NCBI GenBank assembly: GCA_002314755.1
Contig: DCHC01000009.1
Coordinates: 57,795 to 108,492 of the forward strand
Source of the DNA: Faecalibacterium sp. UBA1762
GTDB lineage: Bacteria > Bacillota > Clostridia > Oscillospirales > Ruminococcaceae
DNA length: 50,698 bases
Reading direction: 5' to 3'
Shown: one piece after another, positions 1-7,875 of the stretch
How positions within the stretch are numbered: the stretch's first letter is position 1
Layout: the number at the start of each line of letters is the position of its first letter
The notes under the pieces: model-generated
The model's database searches: none
What the model was told of the DNA's origin: nothing
The model's input: only the letters and a program-made list of their open reading frames with translations
Position numbers and translations under genes: made by a program

Positions 1-2
1 AT

Positions 3-1511
3 GGCAGCTTCTCTTTTTTGGGCAGTGTGGGTGACAAAATGGTCCCATTCTTCCGTCAGTATCCGTCGCATACGTTCAAGGGTTTGCTGACGGGTCGTCT
101 CCAGTTCGGCAAATTCCTGTTCCTGCTGTTGCCGAATCAGCTGCTCCTGCTCAACCCGTTCCTTTGCGTGCTCCAGCATTTTTTGCTGTATGGCAGATTT
201 TCGCTCTCTGCTGTCTGCGGAATATTCATCCGTCAGCTCCCTTACGGTTTCCCAGGCGGTATTAAGCTTCAAGCCGGTGCGACCCAAATAGCCCAGCATA
301 TCAGCGGTAAAATCAAAAAATTCGTCACCTGCAGCATGACGGTCGCGGGAGAGCTGACCTGTTTTCCAAGCATCGGAAACCTGCTCGTACCGTTCGCGGG
401 CGCGCAGGACAGCGTCCTCCCAGGACAGATAGATCCGCTGCGAGGCCTGCTGACCGACGGTGCGGGCAAATCCCCGGTCCGCACAGAGTTCGCGGATGCA
501 ACGGGCCATATCCGACGGGGTACCGTCAAACAAAAAGCCGGTCTCTCTGTCGGTAATGCCTTCTGCGGCGCAGCTGCCGGCAACCAGCATGGAAGCACAG
601 CTGCAGGCGGCAGCTTCCCGTACCACGATACCGTTGGTATCAAAGGTGGAGGGAAACAAAAACAAATCGGCACAGCCGAAAATGGCGCGCAATATCTCAC
701 GGTTGCGAACTGCACCGGTGAAAATACACATATCTGACAAATCCAGCTGTCGAGCGTAGGCTTCTATTTCACCGCGGTCAACGCCATCCCCCACTGCGAC
801 AAAAGCAAAATCCAGACCGGCATCCTTTATAATGCGCAATGCATCCAGAGAAATTTTAAGACCTTTGTACCACATCATTCTGCCGACAAACAGGAAAGCC
901 GGTCGGTCGGTGGGGATATCGAACTGTTTACGGGCGGCGGCAATGGCTTCCGGCGTTGCGGTGCCGCGGGGAAAATCCACACCGTTTTCCATGATACGAT
1001 AGGGCGCAGCAGAGCCTAAAGAGCGCATATTTTCACCGGCACCCTCACTGACAGTCCAAATCTCATCACTGGCGTCGATATTGGATACCATAGCGCGGAT
1101 GCTGGTCTGCTGCAGCAGCTTTCCGGGGACGGCTTTCTGAATATCTATATCAAATTTGGTGTGGTAGGTAAAGATGATAGGGGCGTCGGCAAGGGGACGC
1201 AGCATACGGGCCAGCATAGAGGACACTGCAGGGCAGTGGCAGTGAATAATATCCGGCTTGCGCTGCGCCAGGGACACCAGCAGCTCGGGAGAAAAAGGTA
1301 TTCCGGCGCGATAGCCGATGCTTTCACCGGTGGGCAGGCTGGGGTAGCGCACCACCTCAAAAGGATAGTCATCCTTTACCCCCGGATACTCCGGCGTAAC
1401 CACCGTTACGGTATCCCCTTTTTCCTGTAATATTTTCGCGTAGTTAAAGGTGACATTCGCCACACCGTCAATGGTGGGCGGAAAAGAATCGTTCAGTAAA
1501 AAGATATTCAT
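3..1511 (-). CDS. GT4-family glycosyltransferase with C-terminal coiled-coil tail (partial, runs off left edge)
   Basis: Reading the minus strand from ATG at 1511 gives 503 codons with no stop before the window edge, so the C-terminus is outside. The N-terminus has the GT4 GT-B opening (SFPPTIDGVA, residues 9-18); the region near 113-120 (FTYHTKFD) and 209-216 (VGRMMWYK) also match GT4 enzymes. The C-terminal sugar-nucleotide site is FPSTFDTNGIVVREA (286-300), close to the variant EX7E motif of diacylglycerol glucosyltransferases and glycogen-synthase-like enzymes. The likely role is transfer of a hexose from NDP-sugar to a lipid or glycan at the inner membrane face. Residues about 425-500 are an unusual Glu/Gln/Arg-rich predicted coiled coil. 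AGGAAGGAG lies about 8 nt before the start. It follows the GH127 gene by 84 bp on the same strand and may be co-transcribed. Acceptor unknown. Confidence 0.85.
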   Translation of the reverse strand, partial: MNIFLLNDSFPPTIDGVANVTFNYAKILQEKGDTVTVVTPEYPGVKDDYPFEVVRYPSLPTGESIGYRAGIPFSPELLVSLAQRKPDIIHCHCPAVSSMLARMLRPLADAPIIFTYHTKFDIDIQKAVPGKLLQQTSIRAMVSNIDASDEIWTVSEGAGENMRSLGSAAPYRIMENGVDFPRGTATPEAIAAARKQFDIPTDRPAFLFVGRMMWYKGLKISLDALRIIKDAGLDFAFVAVGDGVDRGEIEAYARQLDLSDMCIFTGAVRNREILRAIFGCADLFLFPSTFDTNGIVVREAAACSCASMLVAGSCAAEGITDRETGFLFDGTPSDMARCIRELCADRGFARTVGQQASQRIYLSWEDAVLRARERYEQVSDAWKTGQLSRDRHAAGDEFFDFTADMLGYLGRTGLKLNTAWETVRELTDEYSADSRERKSAIQQKMLEHAKERVEQEQLIRQQQEQEFAELETTRQQTLERMRRILTEEWDHFVTHTAQKREAA

Positions 1512-1594
1512 AAAAACAATCTCCTTCCTGACGGTAAGCTTGCTTGAAAAAAGTCTTTGCCGTCGGCTGTGAGCGCAGCGACAGAGAGGGGCAG

Positions 1595-3517
1595 TTACAG
1601 AGTGTCACTATCATTGGAAAACGGATTGACAGTCTTGCGGCTGTGGGGCGGAAAAATATCCGCCGTGTAAAGCGGTACGGGAAACCATACCCGCATAGCG
1701 CGTCCGGCATCTTCCATATCGCCGCAATCGGCGTAATCCAAAAAAGTCAGTTCCAACTCTTTGTGGTCGAAAAAGTGAACAGGACGGTGCAAAAAGCGTA
1801 CTGCATACCCGGTTTTACCGTCTTCAAGAGAAACCGGGCGGATAAAGGGTGTATGTCCGGCATCGTCTACAGACTGGGCACGGTAATAGTCCACCTTTAA
1901 AGTGTCATCGTGCAGCCGCTGCATGGTATCGTTCATCAACCATAGCGGGGTGTTTTCCGGCATCCGGGTGTATTTTTCATCCATGCCCAAAACAAGCGGC
2001 CCGACCATGACAGCCTTGTAAACAGGGTTGGCAGGGGCGTCCACGATACGGGGGGACAAATCCAGGGTCAAAATCAGGGTGTCACCGGTTTGCCAGCGGC
2101 GGCTTAGACAGCACCAGCCGTCTTGCAAGGCAGTGCAAAGGTCGACCGGCTGTCCGTTCAGGGAAAGCACGGTATTTTGACTCCATGCCGGTATGCGCAG
2201 GGCAAGGGTAGCTTCCTTGGCAGGCGCCCGGTCAACGGTAAGGGTAACGGTTTCCCCATGGGGGTAATCGGTTTTCTGTCGGATAAACCATCCTCCCTCA
2301 CAGGGGTATTCGCCGGTTTGATACAGACAAACGGCGGCGCCGTCACTGCGCCCCATCACAGCCCATTGGGTCACCTCGGTCAAAGCGCGGGGACCGTTGA
2401 CTACGCAACAACTGCTGTTCATATCGGCAATCTGTATCTGACTGGGGACTCGGCAGCCCTGTAACGGGCTAAAGTATGCCCACCAGCTGCCATCCTTCTT
2501 CATGGCTCCTGCCAGGGCGTTAAATAAAGAAATCTCCATCTGATCTGCCCATGCCGCGCAGCCGGTTAGGCGAAGCAGCTGATGGCAGATTTTCATGTAG
2601 GTGGCGGTGACACAGGTCTCCATAGGCGCTTCCAGCATCTGGGTCTGGCGCAGCCTGCCGTCACACCACAGCTCGCCGCTGCTGCCGCTGCCGGTGATCA
2701 TTGCCTCCCGCTCCTGCACAAGGTTCATATAGGCAAGGGCGGCATGCAGATATTTTTCGTTGCCGGTGGCGCGGTACAGCTCGCACACGCCCTCCCAGCA
2801 GCTCATGATCTCATACCCCTTGGGTGCAGCAATATTGATAGGGGCAACACCGTCCAGAGAATCCTCTATCAAACGCATACCCCTGGGGTTAAAGGCGCTG
2901 GGCTGACTCCACAAATCCACCAAGTACTCGGCAAAATCCAAAAATCTTTTTTCGCCGGTTCGCAGATAGATCTGCACAACGGGCTGTAGAATGCTGCAGG
3001 AGCTTTCTGCCTGTAGCGCAGCGAGTCCGGTTTCGGTAATTTTGACGCCGGCGTCACGTGTGTGTGCGATGATGTCGTCCAAGGCGGCGGCAGCGGCGGA
3101 GAGTGCTTTACAGCCAAGCTCATCCGCGGCAAGGTCATACCGGGCAACCAGACCCAATAATGCGTATTTCCTTCCCCACAAATCCCAGGTGGTAAAATCG
3201 GTGGCGCTGGCAGAAAGCCTGCCGGTCGGTTCCTGCGCGGAAAGTAGCATTTTGACTGCGTCATCTACAATAACCATATTTTCGGCGGTGGGTCGGTAGC
3301 GGGCTGCAGGTGCGGCACTGGTAAACCACTTGCCCCAGAATTCGCCGGTAAACAGTCCTTCGCTGTCCAACTTTTCTGTATAAGCGCGGGTAAACCGTTT
3401 ATAATTATCGGTCATGATGCCGTCTTTCATACAGGCATCCAACATTTCACCAATCCGACCCTCAATGCAGGCGGCGACCTGGTCGGTTAGCTTATCCTTA
3501 ACCTTAAAAGCATCCAT
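1595..3517 (-). CDS. Glycoside hydrolase family 127-like (DUF1680) beta-L-arabinofuranosidase-type enzyme
   Basis: Predicted intracellular glycosidase of 640 residues without signal peptide. GH127 enzymes such as HypBA1 release beta-L-arabinofuranose using a cysteine nucleophile held by a zinc site made of Glu-x-Cys plus Cys-Cys. Both elements are visible: METC (Glu300, Cys302) and SSCC (Cys370-Cys371), inside an alpha/alpha barrel followed by a beta-rich C-terminal part. In most members the second motif reads CCPPN; here it is CCVVNGP, so substrate may differ. ATG at 3517 is chosen because AAGGAAGG lies just upstream; the reading frame is open 71 codons further up but without a ribosome binding site. 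It diverges from the sugar importer at 3882 and probably processes what that importer brings in. A TATAAT-like -10 on this strand lies at 3576-3581 but with no good -35. Confidence 0.82.
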   Translation of the reverse strand: MDAFKVKDKLTDQVAACIEGRIGEMLDACMKDGIMTDNYKRFTRAYTEKLDSEGLFTGEFWGKWFTSAAPAARYRPTAENMVIVDDAVKMLLSAQEPTGRLSASATDFTTWDLWGRKYALLGLVARYDLAADELGCKALSAAAAALDDIIAHTRDAGVKITETGLAALQAESSCSILQPVVQIYLRTGEKRFLDFAEYLVDLWSQPSAFNPRGMRLIEDSLDGVAPINIAAPKGYEIMSCWEGVCELYRATGNEKYLHAALAYMNLVQEREAMITGSGSSGELWCDGRLRQTQMLEAPMETCVTATYMKICHQLLRLTGCAAWADQMEISLFNALAGAMKKDGSWWAYFSPLQGCRVPSQIQIADMNSSCCVVNGPRALTEVTQWAVMGRSDGAAVCLYQTGEYPCEGGWFIRQKTDYPHGETVTLTVDRAPAKEATLALRIPAWSQNTVLSLNGQPVDLCTALQDGWCCLSRRWQTGDTLILTLDLSPRIVDAPANPVYKAVMVGPLVLGMDEKYTRMPENTPLWLMNDTMQRLHDDTLKVDYYRAQSVDDAGHTPFIRPVSLEDGKTGYAVRFLHRPVHFFDHKELELTFLDYADCGDMEDAGRAMRVWFPVPLYTADIFPPHSRKTVNPFSNDSDTL

Positions 3518-3723
3518 ATCAAAACCTTCCTTTTTTCCTTTGTTTCCGGCAAGCCGGTTTGTATCATCCACATATATTATAATACGGCTGACAGGTAAAG
3601 AAAAGCCTGAATTTGCGGCAGTGTAGCGCAGGTAGTCATTTGTGGTGACAAAATACGATACGGCATAAATGAATGAAACAAGGTATTTATCAAATAAACA
3701 TGTGCATATTCGACAAAAAGAGT

Positions 3724-3752
3724 TTGACATGTTGATTGTTTCGTATTATAAT
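3724..3752 (+). promoter_or_regulatory. Sigma-A promoter of the sugar ABC importer
   Basis: TTGACA at 3724-3729, 17-bp spacer, TATAAT at 3747-3752: a full consensus match. Expected start near 3759 leaves a leader of about 120 nt before the binding-protein gene. Confidence 0.85.
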
Positions 3753-3757
3753 TACCG

Positions 3758-3854
3758 TGTAATCTCCCGATGAGAAGCGGAGAGATGAGACTTTTCAAGG
3801 TTTCTACGGATTACAGTTGATTGAAAAGTCTATGCGGTTATCAAAATGTAATCC
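3758..3854 (+). promoter_or_regulatory. Structured leader of the sugar importer mRNA
   Basis: GACTTTTCAA (3789-3798) pairs perfectly with TTGAAAAGTC (3821-3830). GGATTACA (3809-3816), in the loop of that stem, can instead pair with TGTAATC at 3758-3764 or TGTAATCC at 3847-3854; the latter pairing comes within about 10 nt of the ribosome binding site. These pairings compete, so the leader could switch, or the boxes could be operator half-sites. Function is inferred only. Confidence 0.45.
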
Positions 3855-3881
3855 CAAAATAACAAAGGAAGGTAAGGATCT

Positions 3882-5165
3882 ATGAAAAAGTTTTTAGCGG
3901 TTCTTTCTGTAGTGCTGGTAGCAGCTATGCTGCTGACCGCGTGCGGAGCAGGTAAGACAGAGACAGCTGTTTCTGCCGGCAACAGTGAGTATGCCGGTAT
4001 GGGCGACGGCAAGACTTTGGTTTACTGGTGTGAGTGGAATGAGTCTGAGACACAGTGGGATGTCTACAAGGATACCATTGCCCGTTTTGAAGCAGATACC
4101 GGTTATAAGGTAGATGTTCAGCACCTGGGTCGTGACGTTGCTACCCTGTACCCCGCTGCAATTGACGCCGGTGAGGTTATCGATGTTTTCGATATGAACA
4201 GCACAATGCCTGCAAAGGGCTACAGCGCCAACATTCAGGAATATGTTGACAAGTACGGCTTGGACGAGATGGTTCTGCCTATCTACGCAAAGTACGAAGA
4301 GAGTGTTTCTTTGGATGATGAAGGCAACTGGTACGGTGTACCCTCTCAACCCTTCTTCGGCGGTGTCTTCTACAATAAGGACATTTTTGAGGCAGCCGGT
4401 ATTACTGCAGAGCCCACCACCTGGGCGGAGTTTATGGATTGCTGCGAGAAGATTAAGGCAGCCGGCTATGACCCCATGTGCATTGATGACGCTTACGTAG
4501 AGGGTGTTTGGTCTTATCAGTTTGGTTTGGCTTTGGGTGAGGATGCCTTTAACGATCTGAAGCGCGGCACCGGCGACAAGTGGAACGCGACTTTGGATGT
4601 TGCCAAGGCCATTGAAGAGATGGCCAGCAAGGGCTACTTCTCTGCTTCTACCGGAGGCGCGCAGTTCCCCGCAGCTCAGAACGGTGAGTTTGCTATGGGT
4701 ACTGCAGCAATGTACGGTTGGGACGGTTCTTGGGTCTGCAACGAAGTGCATGACATCACCGGCGATGAGTTCAACTGGGGCTTTATGCTGTGGCCCTGCT
4801 GTACCAATGATGAGTACAAGGTCATCGAGACCTCTTGCCAACAGATCTGTGTCAGCACCACTTCTCAGGATCCTGCGGGCGCTGCTTTGCTGCTGAAATA
4901 CATGATCGACGCGACCACCTGTGAAGGCCTGCGCGACAAGTGCCAGTGCATCCCCGTCTGTGACGGTTTGGATTGGCCCGGTGCTTTGACCTGCGTACAG
5001 GAAGCTGCCAAGAATGCCGAGACTGTTTACGGCTGGTGCCTGGCATCCCGTGCCGAGGGTCTGGATCCCGATGTCAACACGCTGTGCACCACCTACTTCC
5101 ATGAGCTGATGGGTGGCACCAAGACCGCACAGGAGTTTGTGGACCACATGGTATCCGGTTCTTAA
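3882..5165 (+). CDS. Sugar ABC transporter substrate-binding lipoprotein (family 1, CUT1)
   Basis: A 427-residue extracytoplasmic solute-binding protein. Residues 1-20 are a lipoprotein signal peptide ending in the lipobox LTAC, with Cys21 as the acylated residue. The rest has the family 1 (MalE-like) pattern: TLVYWCEWNESE near the mature N-terminus, a GVPSQPFFGGVFYNKDIFEAAGI segment region (residues about 152-174), then AMYGWDGSW and the C-terminal helical part. AAGGAAGG precedes the ATG by about 9 nt. It is followed by two CUT1 permeases, with a strong hairpin between. No ATPase is encoded nearby, as is usual for CUT1 systems that share an MsmX/UgpC-type ATPase. The ligand is likely an oligosaccharide related to the neighbouring GH127 or GH106-like enzymes, but the sequence does not decide it. 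Confidence 0.9.
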   Translation: MKKFLAVLSVVLVAAMLLTACGAGKTETAVSAGNSEYAGMGDGKTLVYWCEWNESETQWDVYKDTIARFEADTGYKVDVQHLGRDVATLYPAAIDAGEVIDVFDMNSTMPAKGYSANIQEYVDKYGLDEMVLPIYAKYEESVSLDDEGNWYGVPSQPFFGGVFYNKDIFEAAGITAEPTTWAEFMDCCEKIKAAGYDPMCIDDAYVEGVWSYQFGLALGEDAFNDLKRGTGDKWNATLDVAKAIEEMASKGYFSASTGGAQFPAAQNGEFAMGTAAMYGWDGSWVCNEVHDITGDEFNWGFMLWPCCTNDEYKVIETSCQQICVSTTSQDPAGAALLLKYMIDATTCEGLRDKCQCIPVCDGLDWPGALTCVQEAAKNAETVYGWCLASRAEGLDPDVNTLCTTYFHELMGGTKTAQEFVDHMVSGS

Positions 5166-5200
5166 CAAAACAGGAAAGCTTATATAACATATAGGCTGCA

Positions 5201-5228
5201 GGGGCGCAGGCCGTTGGGCCTGCGCCCC
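5201..5228 (+). terminator. Intercistronic GC-rich hairpin (no T-run)
   Basis: GGGGCGCAGGCC (5201-5212) and GGCCTGCGCCCC (5217-5228) form a perfect 12-bp stem with loop GTTG. There is no T-tract after it, so it is more likely a 3'-end stabiliser or partial terminator that keeps binding protein in excess over permease, as in mal-type operons. Confidence 0.7.
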
Positions 5229-5346
5229 GTTTGCGTTATCAGCGTAATATCGCAGAACAGTATCGACTGCTTATGAGGCACAGGAAAGCTAACGCGGAGA
5301 TGGAAACATCCCCAAGCTGACTTTCAGAAAGGCGGGTTAACGGATT

Positions 5347-6255
5347 GTGAAAAAGCAGAATCGAAGATTTATTATTCTGAGTTTAATTCCCCCTATTTTT
5401 TGTTTTTTGGTCTGGACGGTGTACCCTACTCTTCGGTGTATTATTCAAAGCTGCTTTGCAATGCCCAATATGACGGTTCCGGTTTCCCAGTGGCAATGGG
5501 TCGGCTTGCAAAACTACAAGGATCTTTACGAGAGCAGCGTTTTTATGATGTCCTTTACCACTTTGGGTAAAATTTGGCTGTACGGCGGTGTAATCTGTCT
5601 ATCCGTTTCGCTGTTGTTCGCCACCATTCTGACCAGCGGCGTGCTGGGTAAAAAGTTTTGGCGCAGTTTGATTTATCTGCCCAATACCATCTCCGCAGTT
5701 GCCATGGTCAATATGTGGTCCCTGTACATCTACAACAACAAGTTCGGTATGCTGAAAAAGATTTTTTCATCCTTAGGTATGGAAAAATTGGCAGAGGTTA
5801 ACTGGACGGATACGGAGCATATGTTTGGCTCTATGCTGGTCGCATACTGCTTCGGCTATATCGGCTATCTGATGCTGATTATGATTGCCGCCATGGACGG
5901 TATTCCCAAGGATCTGTACGAGAGTGCCTTTTTGGACGGTGCGAACGCCTGGGTGCGGTTCTGGAGAATTACCATGCCGCTGATTACAGAGACCTTCCGT
6001 ACCTGTTTGACCTATTGGACCCTGGGCACCATCGGTTTCTTTATCTGGTCGCAGTTGTGGAGTCGTTCGCAGGATCTGGCTTTGATGACGCCGGCACTGT
6101 ATATGTACAACTCCACCTTTGCAAACAGCTCTACCGATGTGCTGGTAAAGAACATCGGTAGAGGCTGCGCAATTGCTGTTATCATGATGCTGATGGCAAT
6201 GTTTGCCCATCTGCTGTTCAATGTAATTTTGAAAGAAAGGAAGTATGAGTACTAA
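5347..6255 (+). CDS. Sugar ABC transporter permease, MalF/LacF type
   Basis: A 302-residue inner-membrane permease of a CUT1 importer. It starts with a short cationic N-terminus and a first membrane segment (FIILSLIPPIFCFLVWTVYP), followed by five more. The cytoplasmic EAA loop that contacts the ATPase is visible as YESAFLDGANAWVRFWRITMPL (split here: YESAFLDGA near 195-203, then RFWRITMPL). GTG at 5347 is the most likely start; AGAAAGG at 5326-5332 is rather far away and GGCGGG is closer, so the start is moderately certain. Stop and the next start overlap by one base (TAATG), indicating translational coupling with the second permease. Confidence 0.92.
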   Translation: MKKQNRRFIILSLIPPIFCFLVWTVYPTLRCIIQSCFAMPNMTVPVSQWQWVGLQNYKDLYESSVFMMSFTTLGKIWLYGGVICLSVSLLFATILTSGVLGKKFWRSLIYLPNTISAVAMVNMWSLYIYNNKFGMLKKIFSSLGMEKLAEVNWTDTEHMFGSMLVAYCFGYIGYLMLIMIAAMDGIPKDLYESAFLDGANAWVRFWRITMPLITETFRTCLTYWTLGTIGFFIWSQLWSRSQDLALMTPALYMYNSTFANSSTDVLVKNIGRGCAIAVIMMLMAMFAHLLFNVILKERKYEY

Positions 6256-7145
6256 TGGCATTGTTAACAAAAGAATCTACTTCCAAAAAGACCTTCCGCA
6301 AACTGTCAAAGCACGAATGGGCAATGCAGGTCAGATTGATTCCGGCCTATATCCCGCTGGTTTTGTGGCTTGCATTTTCTGTATTTGCCATCGGCTGGCT
6401 GCTGCTGGCTTCTCTGTCTACCTCCCGTGAGGTGTTTGGTGATAACCTGATGGCCTCCGGTCTGCATTTTGAAAACTATGTTAAGGCGTGGAAGAGTAAT
6501 AACGTCTCCCGTTATTTCCTGCATTCTATCATCTACTCCTCTATACCCTGTGTGGTGTTGGTTTTCTTTGGCGCTCCGGCCGCGTATGTTCTTGCCAAAA
6601 AAGAGTTCAAGATGCGAAAGTTCATTGTCACCAGCTTCATTGTGGGTATGGCTGTGCCCGGTACCATGGTACTGATCCCCTGGTATTCCATTCTGGTCAA
6701 GCTGGATCTGGTCGGAAAGCTTCCCACCATGATCGTGATTTATTGTATGGGCATTTCCGGAACGGTGTTTTTCTTGATGCAGTTCTTTTCTACGGTGCCG
6801 ACCTCTTTGGAGGAGGCTGCGCTGATTGATGGCTGTACACCGTATCAGGCGTTCTGGAAAATCATGTTCCACATGGCTCAGCCCGGTGTCATTACCGTTA
6901 CAATTTTTAACTTCCTGGGCTTCTGGAACGAATATTTCCTGGCACTGATTTTTGCCAACAGTGGAGAAAATGTGCGTTCTTTGGCAGTTGGGCTACAGAA
7001 CATGATCAACTCTATGCGGTTTACAGGCGACTACGCGGCACTGTATGCGGCAATTTTGATCGTATTTTTGCCCACCTTTATCCTGTACCTGTTCTTGTCG
7101 GATAAAATTGTTGCCGGCGTAACAGGCGGTGCAGTAAAGGGTTAA
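6255..7145 (+). CDS. Sugar ABC transporter permease, MalG/AraQ type
   Basis: A 296-residue second permease that pairs with the preceding one to form the channel of the CUT1 importer. Six membrane segments are readable, beginning with LIPAYIPLVLWLAFSVFAIG. The EAA loop reads LEEAALIDGCTPYQAFWKI (residues about 185-203), followed by FNFLGFWNEYFLAL, a typical MalG-family segment. Translation start ATG at 6255 overlaps the stop of the upstream gene; GAAAGGAAG precedes it. The operon ends at the long hairpin terminator 7152-7239. Confidence 0.92.
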   Translation: MALLTKESTSKKTFRKLSKHEWAMQVRLIPAYIPLVLWLAFSVFAIGWLLLASLSTSREVFGDNLMASGLHFENYVKAWKSNNVSRYFLHSIIYSSIPCVVLVFFGAPAAYVLAKKEFKMRKFIVTSFIVGMAVPGTMVLIPWYSILVKLDLVGKLPTMIVIYCMGISGTVFFLMQFFSTVPTSLEEAALIDGCTPYQAFWKIMFHMAQPGVITVTIFNFLGFWNEYFLALIFANSGENVRSLAVGLQNMINSMRFTGDYAALYAAILIVFLPTFILYLFLSDKIVAGVTGGAVKG

Positions 7146-7151
7146 TAAAAG

Positions 7152-7239
7152 AAAAAAGATGTCTGCCCGATTGGATGTGTACCCGAAGACCGGAGAACCG
7201 GCGTCGGAGACGCATACCGATTAGCGCAGACATCTTTTT
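7152..7239. terminator. Bidirectional rod-shaped terminator
   Basis: AAAAAGATGTCTGC (7152/7153-7166) and GCAGACATCTTTTT (7226-7239) form a perfect 14-bp outer stem. The 59-nt interior folds on as a continuing rod: ATTGG with CCGAT, ATGTGT with ACGCAT (one wobble), CCGA with TCGG, and CCGG-AGAA-CCGG at the tip. T-runs on both strands allow it to end both the importer operon and the convergent small membrane gene. Confidence 0.8.
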
Positions 7240-7288
7240 GTTATGTTGAATCAGTAATAGATGGGTATACTGCGGAAGAGCAGAACTG

Positions 7289-7612
7289 TTATCGGTGACG
7301 ACGGAGCCAGAGAATAAGATGTACCGCCACCGCGCCAACCAACCCCAAAAGCATGCCGATGGCAGTCGGTACCAGATAATCGGTGAATAGATAAACCGCA
7401 GCCATGGCAAAGGCAAAAAAGATCAGCAGCAGCGCCGCAAGCCGCAAACGGATGCGAAGAGTATCCTCCGAAGCGGCAGGCTGCGGAGTGTCTTCATCCG
7501 ACAGAATCGGTCTATGGGCGACGGCAAATCGTATAAGGGCGCGTAAAACATAGTATTCGGCGATGCCCAGCATCAGCCCGTAACCGATGGCGGCAACAGT
7601 AAGAATAGTCAT
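7289..7612 (-). CDS. Small membrane protein of unknown function
   Basis: A 107-residue hydrophobic protein; not recognised with confidence. Membrane segments are seen at about residues 4-24, 55-75 and 79-100, separated by an acidic, Pro-containing linker (SDEDTPQPAASED) and ending in a basic WLRRHR tail. The topology vaguely recalls ATP synthase subunit I-like proteins, but there is no motif to prove it and no atp genes nearby. ATG at 7612 is chosen because AGAAAGGATC lies about 14 nt upstream; the frame stays open to 7723 without a ribosome binding site. It converges on the importer operon and shares its terminator. Confidence 0.6.
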   Translation of the reverse strand: MTILTVAAIGYGLMLGIAEYYVLRALIRFAVAHRPILSDEDTPQPAASEDTLRIRLRLAALLLIFFAFAMAAVYLFTDYLVPTAIGMLLGLVGAVAVHLILWLRRHR

Positions 7613-7792
7613 AAGACGGTATTGATCCTTTCTGGGAAAAGATTTTATTAAGCCGCGAAGCGTAAGGCGAAAAGCAAAACGGTTATATGAGGCAGTAGAA
7701 AATCTACCGTCACAGTATATCATTTTTTGAAAAGAAAAGAAACAGGTTTACGGCGGTTTTTGGAATTTCCGTGAACTTTTTCCGTGCCTGTA

Positions 7793-7821
7793 TTGACAAT
7801 CCGAAAGGTTTGTTTTACCAT
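7793..7821 (+). promoter_or_regulatory. Sigma-A promoter of the 7876 membrane gene
   Basis: TTGACA at 7793-7798, 17-bp spacer, TACCAT at 7816-7821. Leader of about 50 nt with an AGAGGGA ribosome binding site. Confidence 0.65.
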
Positions 7822-7875
7822 AGATTTGTGCAGTATGTGCTATTATTTTAAACAAAAGTTAAGAGGGACAGATTT

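Larger units (their letters stand above)
3518..3881. promoter_or_regulatory. Divergent control region between GH127 gene and sugar importer
   Basis: This 364-bp gap has no convincing gene. It holds the consensus promoter of the importer (3724-3752), a 10-bp perfect inverted repeat (3789-3798 with 3821-3830) and three TGTAATC-type boxes (3758-3764 forward, 3809-3816 inverted, 3847-3854 forward). A small CCGG-caag-CCGG palindrome lies in the leader of the GH127 gene. The boxes can be DNA half-sites or RNA pairing partners. Confidence 0.6.

Noticed and set aside
3518..3730. Upstream extension of the GH127 frame by 71 codons
   Set aside because: The extension runs over the divergent promoter region, has no ribosome binding site, and homologues start at the shorter form.
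3894..5168. 424-codon open frame antisense to the sugar-binding protein gene
   Set aside because: It mirrors a strongly biased coding sequence, has no ribosome binding site and its translation shows no family features; the sense gene has signal peptide, promoter and operon context.
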